Notes: generated by a model not told the origin, from the sequence alone. Numbered from the stretch's first letter, positions 8,883 through 17,248 are shown. The stretch: 64,000 nucleotides of DNA from Candidatus Promineofilum glycogenicum (GCA_016707605.1 JADJHJ010000008.1:124001-188000), one strand, 5' to 3'. Numbers and translations are program-made.

Positions 8883-10001
8883 CTAATGCGGGTTAGCAAC
8901 CCGCGCTACAGTCGTTTCCGCCCGCGCCAGGTAGGCTCCCAGCGCGGCCAGCGTGTCGTCCACGCGTTCGCCGTTCAGGTGATAGCACTTGGCTCCGTTA
9001 CAGCGCCGCTCGCTGAGGAAGCCGGCGGCGCTCAGTTGTTGCAGATGGCGCGACGCGCCGGACTGGCTCAGGTCGAGCAAGTCCATAATCTCCTGCGAGC
9101 GCGACTCGCCGCGGTCGGCGACGAGCTTGAGGATGTTCAGGCGGGTGTCGTCGGCCAGGGCGCCGAGGCGCACCAGCAGCTCGGCCCGCGTCAATTCCGG
9201 CGCGGCCTCACCGGCGTCCTGCGGCTGGCGCGCGCCGAAGAGGATCCAGGTCTGGTGGTCGCCCTTCATTTTGGCCGTGTAGGGGCCGATGTGGGCCGAC
9301 GGGACGAAGATGAGTTGTTGCGTCTCTTCCAGGTCGGTGCACCACGAGCCTTCTTTGTTCACCAGAGGCCGGCCGACGACGTATTCGGCCGCCGCCGCCC
9401 GATCCATGCGGCTCAGGTCTACGCCGTCGAAGGCGCGCACCGCCTTTTGCAGCATCGGCCGCACCCGTTCCCACTCCACGGCCAGGTGCTTGTACCACAT
9501 GGCCCGCAGGTGGCCGACGACGAGCTGTTGCAGGGCGGGCGGGTCGATGAGATAGGTGTAGGCCCGCCGCTCGATCTCCGGGATGAAATGGTCGCTGAAG
9601 CCGCGCTTCAGGAAGGCCAGGAAGCTATTGACGTCGGCCAGTATTTCGTCATAGGTTGGTTTTTCGCCCGGCGTCCAGCGCAGATAGGCGTCGAGCACCT
9701 TGTTGCGCACGTAGATGGGCGACACTGTAGCCAGATGCTCCAGGTAGGCGGGGAAGCTGGCGTAGCCGGCGCGCGGCTGGGTGGCGTAGTAGAAGCCGAC
9801 CATGACTAGTTGGTTCATATCGCGCTCGTCGGGCGTCATGGCCGTATGGGTGCGGTAGACCCACTCATCAAAGCCGGACGCCTCCTCGGCGCGGGCCAGC
9901 AGCGACAAGGAGTGCTGAACACTCTGCGCCGGCTCCAGGGCCACGCGGACGGTGGGCAGGCTATCCTGGGGAATGAGCATTTCGCTGCTGGCGATGGGCA
10001 T
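8883..10001 (-). CDS. ArsR-family winged-helix regulator with long N-terminal sensor region
   Basis: 372 residues. The C-terminus (about 275-360) is an ArsR-type winged helix: LVRLGALADDTRLNILKLV, then the recognition region EIMDLLDLSQSGASRHLQQL, then a wing ending AKCYHLN. The first 270 residues are helical, with DUF-like content of the kind found in Gram-positive ArsR fusions, and probably sense a ligand; no metal-binding CxC motif is visible. It most likely represses its own promoter: a consensus promoter and two inverted repeats lie upstream at 10026-10125. Start: ATG 10001 after AAAAGGACGAGAG. The 3' end overlaps a small palindrome of the GGGTTGCNAACCCGC type (8862-8906). Confidence 0.87.
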   Translation of the reverse strand: MPIASSEMLIPQDSLPTVRVALEPAQSVQHSLSLLARAEEASGFDEWVYRTHTAMTPDERDMNQLVMVGFYYATQPRAGYASFPAYLEHLATVSPIYVRNKVLDAYLRWTPGEKPTYDEILADVNSFLAFLKRGFSDHFIPEIERRAYTYLIDPPALQQLVVGHLRAMWYKHLAVEWERVRPMLQKAVRAFDGVDLSRMDRAAAAEYVVGRPLVNKEGSWCTDLEETQQLIFVPSAHIGPYTAKMKGDHQTWILFGARQPQDAGEAAPELTRAELLVRLGALADDTRLNILKLVADRGESRSQEIMDLLDLSQSGASRHLQQLSAAGFLSERRCNGAKCYHLNGERVDDTLAALGAYLARAETTVARVANPH

Positions 10002-10025
10002 GGTCGGTTTCTCTCGTCCTTTTCA

Positions 10026-10054
10026 ATTACCCGATTATGCACTTGACCGGGTTA
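10026..10054 (-). promoter_or_regulatory. Possible operator between promoter and regulator gene
   Basis: TTACCCG and CGGGTTA (one mismatch from a perfect inverted repeat) lie between the -10 box and the start codon, a suitable place for autorepression by the ArsR-type protein. Confidence 0.35.
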
Positions 10055-10061
10055 TTTGGGT

Positions 10062-10090
10062 AGTATAGATGGCAGTGTTCCTTTTGTCAA
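10062..10090 (-). promoter_or_regulatory. Consensus promoter of the ArsR-type gene
   Basis: On the minus strand, TTGACA (10090-10085) and TATACT (10067-10062) are separated by 17 bp, one mismatch from the full sigma70 consensus. The start codon is about 60 bp downstream. Confidence 0.8.
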
Positions 10091-10103
10091 GAGGCAATTC
10101 TGC

Positions 10104-10125
10104 GTTATGCGCATATCCGCATAAC
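10104..10125. promoter_or_regulatory. Palindrome upstream of the -35 box
   Basis: GTTATGCG (10104-10111) and CGCATAAC (10118-10125) form a perfect 8-bp inverted repeat with a 6-bp spacer, 13 bp upstream of the -35 element. Candidate operator or activator site. Confidence 0.5.
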
Positions 10126-10225
10126 TACTACCCATATATGGAATTGGAGAGCGATGTGGAGAAAGGCTGTGAAGGTGTAATCAGGAGAAACACCACCACT
10201 AGAAGAGTCCCTAGAATTTCAATCT

Positions 10226-10276
10226 TCCCTAATCCCTAATCCCTAATCCCTAATCCCTAGCCCCTAGCCCCTAGCC
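10226..10276. repeat. Telomere-like (CCCTAAT)n array (family C)
   Basis: Four or more units of CCCTAAT grading into CCCTAGC. The G-rich strand (GGGATTA)n is the coding strand of the adjacent response regulator. The array reaches its stop codon at 10264-10266. Copies at 11177-11222 and 20230-20271. Confidence 0.9.
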
Positions 10277-11001
10277 CACGGAGAGAGGAGGGAAGGGGGC
10301 CCGAACGAGGGGAGGGGGGAGGGGGAAGAGGGAGGAAGAGAGAAGTAGATCAAACCCAACTCCCGCGCCCGCAGGGCCGCCTGTGTCCGGTCGCGCGCGT
10401 CCAGCTTGCCCAGGATGTTGGTGACGTGGTTCTTGACCGTGCCCTCGGTGATGTAGAGGGCGGCGGCGATCTCCTTGTTGCTGTCGCCGGCGGCCAGCAG
10501 GCGCAGAATCTCCCGCTCGCGCTCCGAGAGCGGCTCGGCCAGCGGCGCGGGCGGGGGCGGGGGCGGGGCAGCGCTGCGCTCCAGCCGGTTGAACTCGGCC
10601 AGCACCTTGGCGGCGATGGACGGCTGCAGGAAGCTCTCGCCGCGGGCGGCGGCGCGGATGGCCTCGACCAGCTTGTCGGAGGAGACGTCCTTGAGCAGAT
10701 AGCCGACGGCCCCGGCGCGCAGGCCGTCGAAGACAAGTTCGTCGTCATCGAAGGTGGTGACGACGATGACGCGGGTGGTGGGGTGGGCGGCCAGCAGGCG
10801 GCGGGTGGCGGCCACGCCGTCGAGGACGGGCATGCGCAGGTCCATGAGGACGACGTCGGGGCGCAGGGCGTCGGCCGCGGCCAGCGCTTCCAGCCCGTTG
10901 CCAGCCTCGCCAACGACTTCTAAATCTTCGTGTAGCGACAATAGGGTATGTAGCCCTTCGCGGAAGAGGGCCTGATCGTCGACGAGGAGGAGGCGAATCA
11001 T
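10264..11001 (-). CDS. NarL/FixJ-type response regulator
   Basis: 245 residues. Receiver domain: acidic pair in LLLVDDQALFREG, phosphoacceptor Asp in DVVLMDLRMPVLDG, conserved Lys in GYLLKDVSSDKL. C-terminal LuxR-type helix-turn-helix: LSEREREILRLLAAGDSNKE through ITEGTVKNHVTNILGKL. It binds DNA when phosphorylated by its cognate kinase, here almost certainly the NarX-type kinase encoded just upstream on the same strand. The final 20-odd residues (Pro/Ser-rich, FGPPSLLSPWARG) are encoded by purine-rich low-complexity DNA and the stop lies in a (CCCTAGC/CCCTAAT) array, so the ancestral C-terminus probably ended near LGLIYF. ATG 11001; SD weak. Confidence 0.93.
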   Translation of the reverse strand: MIRLLLVDDQALFREGLHTLLSLHEDLEVVGEAGNGLEALAAADALRPDVVLMDLRMPVLDGVAATRRLLAAHPTTRVIVVTTFDDDELVFDGLRAGAVGYLLKDVSSDKLVEAIRAAARGESFLQPSIAAKVLAEFNRLERSAAPPPPPPAPLAEPLSEREREILRLLAAGDSNKEIAAALYITEGTVKNHVTNILGKLDARDRTQAALRARELGLIYFSLPPSSPSPLPSFGPPSLLSPWARG

Positions 11002-11015
11002 GGTGGGGAGTTACT

Positions 11016-11105
11016 AGTGGTCAGTAGGTCAGTGGGTCAGTGGGTCAATGGTCAGTGGGTCAGTGGGTCAGTAGGTCAGTAGGTCGGCAAGTGGGTCAGT
11101 TACAG
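11016..11105. repeat. GGGTCAGT octamer array (family J)
   Basis: Repeated AGTGGGTC/AGTAGGTC octamers between the sensor kinase and response regulator genes, followed by CGTCGCTCGTCG-type repeats to about 11150. The same octamer recurs at 45376-45412. Confidence 0.8.
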
Positions 11106-11176
11106 TTGGCAGTTGGTCGCTCGTTACTCGTCGCTCGTCGCTCGTCGTTCATCACAGGTCGTCGGCAATCACTCTT

Positions 11177-11222
11177 CCCTAGCCCCTAATCCCTAATCCC
11201 TAATCCCTAATCCCTAATCCCT
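11177..11222. repeat. Telomere-like (CCCTAAT)n array (family C)
   Basis: Five consecutive CCCTAAT units. The kinase gene's stop codon (TAG, 11214-11216) is inside the array, so its last two residues, Arg-Asp, are repeat-encoded. Confidence 0.9.
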
Positions 11223-12431
11223 GGTCGGCAGTGTCAGCGTCAGCCCGAAGCCGCCACCGGGGGCGGTTTCGAGGGTCAGGTGGCCGCCGAGTTGGCGGGC
11301 GCGCTCGCTGAGGCCCAGTAGGCCGAAGCCGGGCGATTCGGCCGTGGCGTCGCTGCCCAGGCCGTTGTCATGGATGGCCAGAGCGACGGCCGCCGGGTCG
11401 CTGTAGTCCAGCCGCAGATCGACGCGCGAGGCGCGGGCGTGCTTGCGGACATTGGTCAGCCCCTCCTGCGCGGCGCGGTAGAGGGTTAGCTCGGCGCGCG
11501 GGTCAAGGGGGCGGGGCGCGCCGGCGACGGCCAGTTCGACAACGATGCCCGCGGCCTGCGTCTCGGCCGCCAGCGCGGCCACCGCTTCGGGCAGGGGGGC
11601 GTTGCCCAGCGGCGACTCGCGGAGGGCGGCCACCGACTGGCGCACGGCGGCCAGGCCGTCCTGGGTCAGTTGCCCGGCCCGGTCGAGGGCCAGTTGCGCC
11701 CGCGCCGGGTCTTTGTCCATGATGGCTTGCGCGGCCTTGATCTGGACGTTGGCCACGGTCAGGAAGTGGCCCAGGTTGTCGTGGATCTCGCGCGCCAGCC
11801 GGTTGCGCTCCTGCGTTGTAGCCAACTCCTCCGCCTGTACGGCGTAGGCCGACAGCCGCTCGTTGGCGTCGGCCAGTTGCGCGGCCAGCGTCTCGGCCTG
11901 CTGCTGGGCCACTTCGGCCTGCTGCGTCAGGCGAACGAAGACGATGACGAAGACGATGGCCGGACTGAAGGTCAGCCCGGCGAAGAGCGCGACCTGCCAA
12001 TCGCCGTTGGCCAGGTAGAGGGGCAGGATCATGCCGGCCAGAGCGGCCAGATAAACCAGGCGGCGCGGCCAGGGGGGCAGGTCGGTGGCCGCCGTGGCTA
12101 CCAGAGGCATGGAGATGAGCCAGATACCACTGGAGCCGGCGATGAGGAACTCGATGATGAGGAAGAGGGTGGTCAGGCCAATGAAGTAGGCCGCTTTCGT
12201 ATAGCGACCGAGGAAGGCCAGAAGGTCATAGCCCCATATCGTCAGCACGAGATAGATAACACCCAGCGCCGCGGCCAGGGCGAACTCGGCCGCCGTGAAG
12301 GCCGCCCCTGGGGGCGTGTTGCGTTCCGCCAGGTAGCCGATCAGCGTGACGAAAAAAGCCAGCCCGATGACGGTGATGGTGGCGATGTGGCCGGACTCGA
12401 AGCCGGCAATGCGGCGGGCACGGGCGAACAT
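11214..12431 (-). CDS. NarX-type sensor histidine kinase
   Basis: 405 residues from ATG 12431 (MFARARRIAG). Several membrane helices span residues about 15-165 (ITVIGLAFFVTLIGYLA, FIGLTTLFLIIEFLIAG and others), then a coiled coil, then the HisKA_3 phosphoacceptor motif ERNRLAREIHDNLGHFLT (His in EIHD) and a HATPase_c domain with the N-box region ALYRAAQEGLTNVRKHA, DNGLG and GFGLLGLSERARQLGG. It phosphorylates the adjacent NarL-type regulator in response to an unknown signal; the sensor is membrane-embedded with no large extracellular domain. The longer open frame reaching 13553 is an artefact of reading through a heptamer array. Gap to the regulator gene: 212 bp of repeats. Confidence 0.92.
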   Translation of the reverse strand: MFARARRIAGFESGHIATITVIGLAFFVTLIGYLAERNTPPGAAFTAAEFALAAALGVIYLVLTIWGYDLLAFLGRYTKAAYFIGLTTLFLIIEFLIAGSSGIWLISMPLVATAATDLPPWPRRLVYLAALAGMILPLYLANGDWQVALFAGLTFSPAIVFVIVFVRLTQQAEVAQQQAETLAAQLADANERLSAYAVQAEELATTQERNRLAREIHDNLGHFLTVANVQIKAAQAIMDKDPARAQLALDRAGQLTQDGLAAVRQSVAALRESPLGNAPLPEAVAALAAETQAAGIVVELAVAGAPRPLDPRAELTLYRAAQEGLTNVRKHARASRVDLRLDYSDPAAVALAIHDNGLGSDATAESPGFGLLGLSERARQLGGHLTLETAPGGGFGLTLTLPTRD

Positions 12432-12469
12432 GATCTCTATTATAGACGAGATGTGGGTGGCGAGTAGGG

Positions 12470-12602
12470 AGTGGCGGGTGGCGGGTGGCGGGTGGCGGGT
12501 GGCGGGTGGCGGGTGGCGGGTGGCGGGTGGCGGGTGGCGGGTGGCGGGTGGCGGGTGGCGGGTGGCGGGTGGCGGGTGGCGGGTGGCGGGTGGCGGGTGG
12601 CG
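12470..12602. repeat. (GGGTGGC)n minisatellite, about 19 units (family D)
   Basis: An almost uninterrupted tandem of the heptamer GGGTGGC, G-rich on the plus strand. Degenerate pieces of the same heptamer occur at 8289, 12610-12650, 12730-12775, 26867-26890, 27384-27450 and 53925-53950. It lies between the secreted-protein gene and the kinase gene. Confidence 0.95.
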
Positions 12603-12649
12603 CGGGTGGTCGCCACCCGCCACTTGCCACTCGCCACTTGCCACCCGCA

Positions 12650-12708
12650 GAGTGCGCATCCTCGGATGCGCGTCTTGCCCTCGACCGTCCGCATCTGAGG
12701 ATGCGGAC
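12650..12708. repeat. Family H palindromes
   Basis: GCGCATCCTCGGATGCGC at 12654-12671 and a 22-nt palindrome at 12687-12708 (CCGCATCTGAGGATGCGG core). The second is identical to the copy inside the membrane-protein gene at 28893-28914. Confidence 0.85.
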
Positions 12709-12712
12709 TCTG

Positions 12713-13447
12713 CTACTGGCCTTCCTCTACCCGCCACGCGCCACCCGCCACGCGCCACGCGCCACCTCCCACGCCCTGATGGGCAAAGTTGTCGAAGCGC
12801 GCATCGGCCGGCACGTGGGTGATGTGGCTGGCGGCGACAAGGCCGACGCCGACGGCCGCGCCCGGCCGCGGGTCGGGCAACTGGCCCACGACCGTGTCGT
12901 TGACCGAGAGCAGCACGCGCCCGCCGGCCGGCGCAACGGCCAGCCGGTTGGTCGCGTTGCCGGGGCGGATGGCGTCGTTGGCTGTCGGCTCGATGACCGT
13001 CGCCATGCTGTCGGGGGTGATACGGAAGACCAGCCAGACGCGGGCGTCGCTGTTGACCGCCAGCAGGTAAGACTGGTCGAGGCGGCCGTCGATGGCGAAC
13101 AGCAGGCCGTAGAAGTTGCCCGGGCGGCCGACCCAGCGAGCATCGACCGCGGCGCGAGTGGGGTGGCGGGCGCAGTCGGGCGCGCCGACCATCCAGATGT
13201 GGCCGGGCTGGGTGACGAGCAGGCGATACTCGCCGTCGGCCAGTTCGGCCAGCAGCCCGTCGCGCTCGCCGGTGAACCAGCCGGTGGCGGCGCTGAAGTC
13301 GTCGAAGAAGTCGCCGCACAGGTCGCGGCTGATGTGGGGGATGAACAGGCGCGTTGGGGGGGCCGGCTGGGCCGCCGGGTGCGCCGCGACCAGCGCCGGA
13401 ATGGCCAGAAATAGAAACACGATCAGTACCAATACACGACCCAACAT
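12713..13447 (-). CDS. Secreted beta-rich protein, unknown family
   Basis: 244 residues from ATG 13447, with a clear signal peptide (LVLIVFLFLAIPALVAAHPA). The mature part begins FIPHISRDLCGDFFDDFSAA and has the look of a jelly-roll/LamG-like fold: GFW/GDWF-type turns, FYGLLFAIDGR, NSDARVWLVFRI and a final strand ADARFDNFAH. One Cys pair is visible. The C-terminal run (GGGAWRVAGGAWRVEEG) is encoded by GGGTGGC-type repeat DNA and probably extends the original protein. In-frame sequence upstream of 13447 is repeat-derived. Binding or structural role is likely; no enzyme motif seen. It could share a transcript with the kinase gene downstream. Confidence 0.7.
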   Translation of the reverse strand: MLGRVLVLIVFLFLAIPALVAAHPAAQPAPPTRLFIPHISRDLCGDFFDDFSAATGWFTGERDGLLAELADGEYRLLVTQPGHIWMVGAPDCARHPTRAAVDARWVGRPGNFYGLLFAIDGRLDQSYLLAVNSDARVWLVFRITPDSMATVIEPTANDAIRPGNATNRLAVAPAGGRVLLSVNDTVVGQLPDPRPGAAVGVGLVAASHITHVPADARFDNFAHQGVGGGAWRVAGGAWRVEEGQ

Positions 13448-13470
13448 GGCTTCCCTCGCTACCCGCGCCG

Positions 13471-13649
13471 TGCATCGCACCTTCCGGGGTGCGTTGCACG
13501 TTTCCTGACGGACTCGTAAGAAGGTGCAACGCACTTCGGAAAGTGCGATGCACCGGCGCTCTGCGTGCGTCGCACTTTCTTGAGTGCGTCGCACGTCTCT
13601 TGGCGGACTCGTAAGAAGGTGCAACGCACTTCGGAAAGTGCGATGCACC
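13471..13649. repeat. Family A 32-nt palindromes, second cluster
   Basis: Identical 32-nt units at 13523-13554 and 13618-13649 (GGTGCAACGCACT...AGTGCGATGCACC), each preceded by CGGACTCGTAAGAA, with a degenerate partner at 13563-13596 and another at 13471-13500. The repeating pair of about 95 bp suggests local duplication. Confidence 0.85.
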
Positions 13650-13713
13650 GATAGTTACAGTCTACTGACCAGCGGCCGCCGGTCAATGGCCGCGAGCCGG
13701 AGTGGACATAAAA

Positions 13714-13743
13714 TTCACGCTAATTCCACAGAGTGGGTACAAT
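13714..13743 (+). promoter_or_regulatory. Probable promoter of the ABC exporter
   Basis: TTCACG (13714-13719) and TACAAT (13738-13743), 18 bp apart, about 88 bp upstream of the ATPase start codon. Confidence 0.4.
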
Positions 13744-13830
13744 ATGAGGCCGGGGCAGGAATGATCCCGCCCCACGCAGGCTAGAACCCTACATCATCTT
13801 CACCCGTATAGGATGGAGAGGAGAGTACCC

Positions 13831-14601
13831 ATGACTCAACCCGTTCTCGAAGCTAACCACCTGTCGCGCACCTTTGGCGACTTTGTGGCCGTGGACGACG
13901 CGACTTTTACGCTGCAACCGGGCGAGATCGTCGGCTTTCTTGGCCCCAACGGCGCGGGCAAGACGACGACGATCAAGATGCTGACCGGGCTGCTCGGCCC
14001 GTCGTCGGGCGCGGCCCGCGTGGCCGGCTATGACATCACCGCCCAACCGCTGGAGGCCAAGGCGCGCATCGGCTACGTGCCCGACACGCCCAACCTCTAC
14101 GGCAAGCTGAAGGCCAGCGAGTATTTGCGCTTCGTCGGCCAGCTCTACCGCGTGCCCCCGGCCCAGGTGGAGGAGCGGATGCGGCCGATGCTCGATATGT
14201 TCGACCTGACCGAAGTGGCCGGCAACTACCTCGACACCTTCAGCCACGGGATGCAGCAGAAGGTGGCCATCACCGGCGCCTTCCTCCACGACCCGCAGAT
14301 CGTCTTCATGGACGAGCCGACCGTCGGCCTCGACCCGCGCTCGGCCCGGCTCATCAAAGACCTGATGATCCGCAACCGCGACCGCGGCCGGACGATCTTC
14401 TTCTCCACCCACATCCTGGAGATCGCCCAGACGATGTGCGACCGGGTCATCATCATCAACAAGGGGCGCATCGTGGCCGACGCCCGCGTGGACGAACTGC
14501 GGGCCATGCGCGGCGAACAGTCGTTGGAAGACATTTTCCTGGAGCTGACCGGCGGCACCGACGTGGATGAGATGGTCAAGGAGCTGGACGATGTGGGCTG
14601 A
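13831..14601 (+). CDS. ABC exporter ATP-binding protein
   Basis: 256 residues. Walker A GPNGAGKTTTIKML, signature FSHGMQQKVAI, Walker B IVFMDEPTVGLD and H-loop FFSTHILE are all intact, so the subunit should hydrolyse ATP. It pairs with the membrane subunit directly downstream. ATG 13831 is chosen because a strong GGAGAGGAGAG lies 5 bp before it; an in-frame ATG at 13813 lies upstream of that SD. The two genes overlap by 11 bp, pointing to translational coupling. Substrate unknown; the CcmA/YadG-like family covers drug, lipid and polysaccharide exporters. Confidence 0.95.
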   Translation: MTQPVLEANHLSRTFGDFVAVDDATFTLQPGEIVGFLGPNGAGKTTTIKMLTGLLGPSSGAARVAGYDITAQPLEAKARIGYVPDTPNLYGKLKASEYLRFVGQLYRVPPAQVEERMRPMLDMFDLTEVAGNYLDTFSHGMQQKVAITGAFLHDPQIVFMDEPTVGLDPRSARLIKDLMIRNRDRGRTIFFSTHILEIAQTMCDRVIIINKGRIVADARVDELRAMRGEQSLEDIFLELTGGTDVDEMVKELDDVG

Positions 14602-16297
14602 TACGCTAATGCTCATGCGCCACTACTGGAAGCTCGACCGGCGCGAGTACTCGCGGGTGCGCGGCTGGAAGCTGATCGGCTACATCGCCGCGCTCATCGC
14701 CTTCCTGTTCATGGGCGCTTTCTCGGCCGCGCTGGGCTACGGCGCGTCGTTTCTGCTGCGGCCCGATATGCCGGTGCGCGTCGGGCCGGGCGTCTTCCCC
14801 GGCATCCTGCTAACGTTCGTTCTGCTGGGCGTGCTCATCACCGGGCTGAACCAGGCCGTGCGCGCCCTGTTCCTCAGCGGCGATCTGGAGCGGCTGGTCG
14901 TCGCCCCGGTGCGCACGCGCTCGATCATGGTCGCCAAGCTGCTGAGCCGCCTGCCGGGCAACGTTAGCCTCCTGCTGATCGTGGCCGTGCCGGCGTTTGT
15001 GGCCTATGGCATTGGCGCGGGTGCGGGAGTGGTCTATTACGTGCTGGGGCTGCTGCTGTTGCTGCTGGCCCCGCTGTTCGGGCTGGGCGTGGGCGCGCTG
15101 CTGGCGATGGTGCTGGTGCGCCTGATGCCGCCCAACCGGCTCAACGAGATGCTGGCCGCGTCTTATGCCCTGTTCGGTATCCTGTTCGCCCTCGTCGCCC
15201 AACTGCCGCGCTTCTTCTTCGCCAACGAAGAGACGTCGATGCAGACGCTGGAAACGGCCGGGGAACTGCTCGGCCGCGTGGAGGCGCTGCCCGTGCCGAC
15301 GATGATGGCCGGCCGCGGCCTGATGGCCCTCGACGCCGGCCAACTGGATGGCGGCGGGTTGTTGGGCATCCTCTTCTACTTGCTCATCACGCTGGGGCTG
15401 TTCCTCGGCGTGGTGATGTTCGGCGAGCGGTTCTACCTGTCCGGCTGGCTGAAGACCCAGAGCGCCGGCGGCAAGCGGCGCGGCCTGGAGGCCGACGGTG
15501 GGGCGTTTAGCGGCCGTTCGCTGGCCGTGTCGCTGGGGCTGAAGGACTGGCTGCTGCGCCTGCGCGACCCGCGCCAACTGGTCAGCCTGCTCGGCGGCGG
15601 CCTGATCGCCATCGTCGTCAGCGCCCTGGCCATCTTCAACGACAACGGCGGCGAGGGCAGTATGCTCGATTTTGCGTCGAGCGGCATCGACGCCCCCGGC
15701 GGCTGGGCGGCGCTGGCGGGCGTCATGTCGCCGGGCGTCATCATGAGCGCCTGGGCCATCTTCGCCGCCTACGTCATCCTGTCCACCCCGGCCATGAGCG
15801 CCCTGGCGCTGGAGGGAGGCTCGTTCTCGCTGCTCAAGGCGGCCCCCCTGCGCCCGCGCGAAGTCTGGTGGGCCAAGATGTGGAGCACGCTCATCCCCGG
15901 CACGATTGTCTTTGCCGTGTTCCTGCTCCTGACCCGGCTGGCCTTCCCGTTTAGCCTGGCCTGGATACCCTATGCCCTGATCGCCGGGCTGCTCGTCAAC
16001 GCCGGGCTGACGATGATCAACGTCTCGGCCGGCTTCCGCTTCGCCAATCTCGACTGGGTCGACCCGCGGCGCATGACCACCAGCGGCGGCGGCTGGGTGT
16101 CGTTTATCTTCACCCTCATCTACGGCATCCCGGCGACGCTCATCACGGTGGCCCCCTTCGCCGCGGCGCAACTCTGGCCGCAGTGGTCGCTGCCGCTGAT
16201 GCTGGCCGGCGTGCTGCTCCTGGGGTTGATCACCTGGGTGTTGATGAAGTTCATGGCCGGCTGGGCGGAGCGGTCGTGGGAGTTGTTGCCGGCGTAA
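14591..16297 (+). CDS. ABC-2-like exporter membrane subunit
   Basis: 568 residues with about twelve hydrophobic segments (for example LIGYIAALIAFLFMGAF, LLTFVLLGVLITGLNQA, VYYVLGLLLLLLAPLFGLG and LPLMLAGVLLLGLITWVL) and a cytoplasmic loop at residues about 280-320. It starts at ATG 14591 with AAGGAG inside the upstream gene. It forms the transmembrane channel for the ATPase encoded before it. Its TAA (16295-16297) abuts, without a single spacer base, the stop codon of the convergent ParA gene. Confidence 0.9.
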   Translation: MWADTLMLMRHYWKLDRREYSRVRGWKLIGYIAALIAFLFMGAFSAALGYGASFLLRPDMPVRVGPGVFPGILLTFVLLGVLITGLNQAVRALFLSGDLERLVVAPVRTRSIMVAKLLSRLPGNVSLLLIVAVPAFVAYGIGAGAGVVYYVLGLLLLLLAPLFGLGVGALLAMVLVRLMPPNRLNEMLAASYALFGILFALVAQLPRFFFANEETSMQTLETAGELLGRVEALPVPTMMAGRGLMALDAGQLDGGGLLGILFYLLITLGLFLGVVMFGERFYLSGWLKTQSAGGKRRGLEADGGAFSGRSLAVSLGLKDWLLRLRDPRQLVSLLGGGLIAIVVSALAIFNDNGGEGSMLDFASSGIDAPGGWAALAGVMSPGVIMSAWAIFAAYVILSTPAMSALALEGGSFSLLKAAPLRPREVWWAKMWSTLIPGTIVFAVFLLLTRLAFPFSLAWIPYALIAGLLVNAGLTMINVSAGFRFANLDWVDPRRMTTSGGGWVSFIFTLIYGIPATLITVAPFAAAQLWPQWSLPLMLAGVLLLGLITWVLMKFMAGWAERSWELLPA

Positions 16298-17074
16298 TCA
16301 ATTTATGATTTCTTTGGCCACCGCGCGGTAGGCATTGGCCCCGGCGCTGCGCGAGTCGTAGGCGATGAGGCTGCGGCCGGCGGCGGCGCTTTCGGCGAAG
16401 CGCACCGAGCGGCGGACGACGGTGCGGAAGATGCGGATGCCGTGGCCGTACTGCTGCTCCACGGCCTGCTGGATGTCGCGCGTCAGCGAGGCGCGGGTGT
16501 CGGCCATCGTCAGCAGAATGCCCTCGATCTGCAACTGGGGGTTGAGCCGCTTGCGGCGGATCGTCTCGATGGTGGACAGGATCATCAGCGCGCCGCGGGC
16601 GGCCAGGTACTCGGTCTGGATGGGGATGAGGACGCTGTCGGCCGCCGTCAGGGCGTTGATGACCAGCAGCCCCAGCGACGGATTGCAGTCGATGAGGATG
16701 TAGTCGTAGTCAGCGGCCACCTCGCCCAGCAGCCCGGCCAGAATACGCTCGCGGCTGAGGGTGTTGATCAGGGCCACTTCGACCAGGCTCAGCTCCGGCT
16801 GGCTGGGCAGCAGGTGAAACCCCTCGGCCGTCTGGTAGATGGCGGCGCGGACGTTGCCCGCCCCGCCGTCCACCTCGGCCTTCAGCGCGTCGTAGACGGT
16901 GGGCGTGACGGTGTCGGGGTCGAGGCCGGCGTGCTGGGTCAGGTTGCCCTGCGGGTCGAGGTCGACGGCCAGCACGCGCTGCCCCATCTCGGCCAGCGCC
17001 GCGGCCAGGTTGACGGTCGTCGTCGTCTTGCCGACCCCGCCTTTTTGCATGGCTACCGCGATTACTTTGGTCAT
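16298..17074 (-). CDS. ParA/Soj-family ATPase, orphan
   Basis: 258 residues. Deviant Walker A KGGVGKTTTTVN with the signature lysine, Walker A' LAVDLDPQGN, and Walker B ILIDCNPSLGLL. These ATPases position chromosomes, plasmids or protein clusters with a ParB-like partner; none is encoded nearby, so it could be a chromosomal Soj or a ParA for another cargo. Start: ATG 17074, 5-8 bp after no strong SD. An AT-rich upstream region with (GATTTGGCA) repeats (17083-17115) may hold the promoter. Stop codons of this gene and the ABC permease are adjacent. Confidence 0.9.
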   Translation of the reverse strand: MTKVIAVAMQKGGVGKTTTTVNLAAALAEMGQRVLAVDLDPQGNLTQHAGLDPDTVTPTVYDALKAEVDGGAGNVRAAIYQTAEGFHLLPSQPELSLVEVALINTLSRERILAGLLGEVAADYDYILIDCNPSLGLLVINALTAADSVLIPIQTEYLAARGALMILSTIETIRRKRLNPQLQIEGILLTMADTRASLTRDIQQAVEQQYGHGIRIFRTVVRRSVRFAESAAAGRSLIAYDSRSAGANAYRAVAKEIIN

Positions 17075-17248
17075 GATGCATTATCCGCAGATTTGGCAGA
17101 TTTGGCAGATTGTGCCATTGGGCCATTGACCCAAATCTGGCCTGTTGCGCCATTGCAACAATTATACGGTAGGCGGGGGCGATCTCGCAAAAATGTGGAC
17201 GTTAGGTAAAATGGTAATTACAGTTCGTGCTGAACAAGTGAGGAACTC

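Larger units (their letters stand above)
13448..13830. other. 383-bp divergent intergenic region
   Basis: Contains the family A palindromes and, after 13680, a promoter for the ABC exporter. No gene seen. Confidence 0.6.

Noticed and set aside
10226..11222. Linear-replicon telomere
   Set aside because: CCCTAAT arrays are internal, short, at several places and attached to gene 3' ends.
12470..12602. CRISPR array
   Set aside because: Units are 7 bp with no spacers; it is a simple tandem repeat.
11214..13553. One 779-residue kinase with a Pro/Arg-rich N-terminus
   Set aside because: The N-terminal 370 residues come from the heptamer array and from the wrong frame of the secreted-protein gene; the kinase starts at 12431.
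14810..16171. 453-codon minus-strand frame in the ABC permease
   Set aside because: Gln/His-rich antisense of hydrophobic codons.
16298..17074. Plasmid partition locus and origin
   Set aside because: No ParB, no parS-like repeats, no replication gene nearby.
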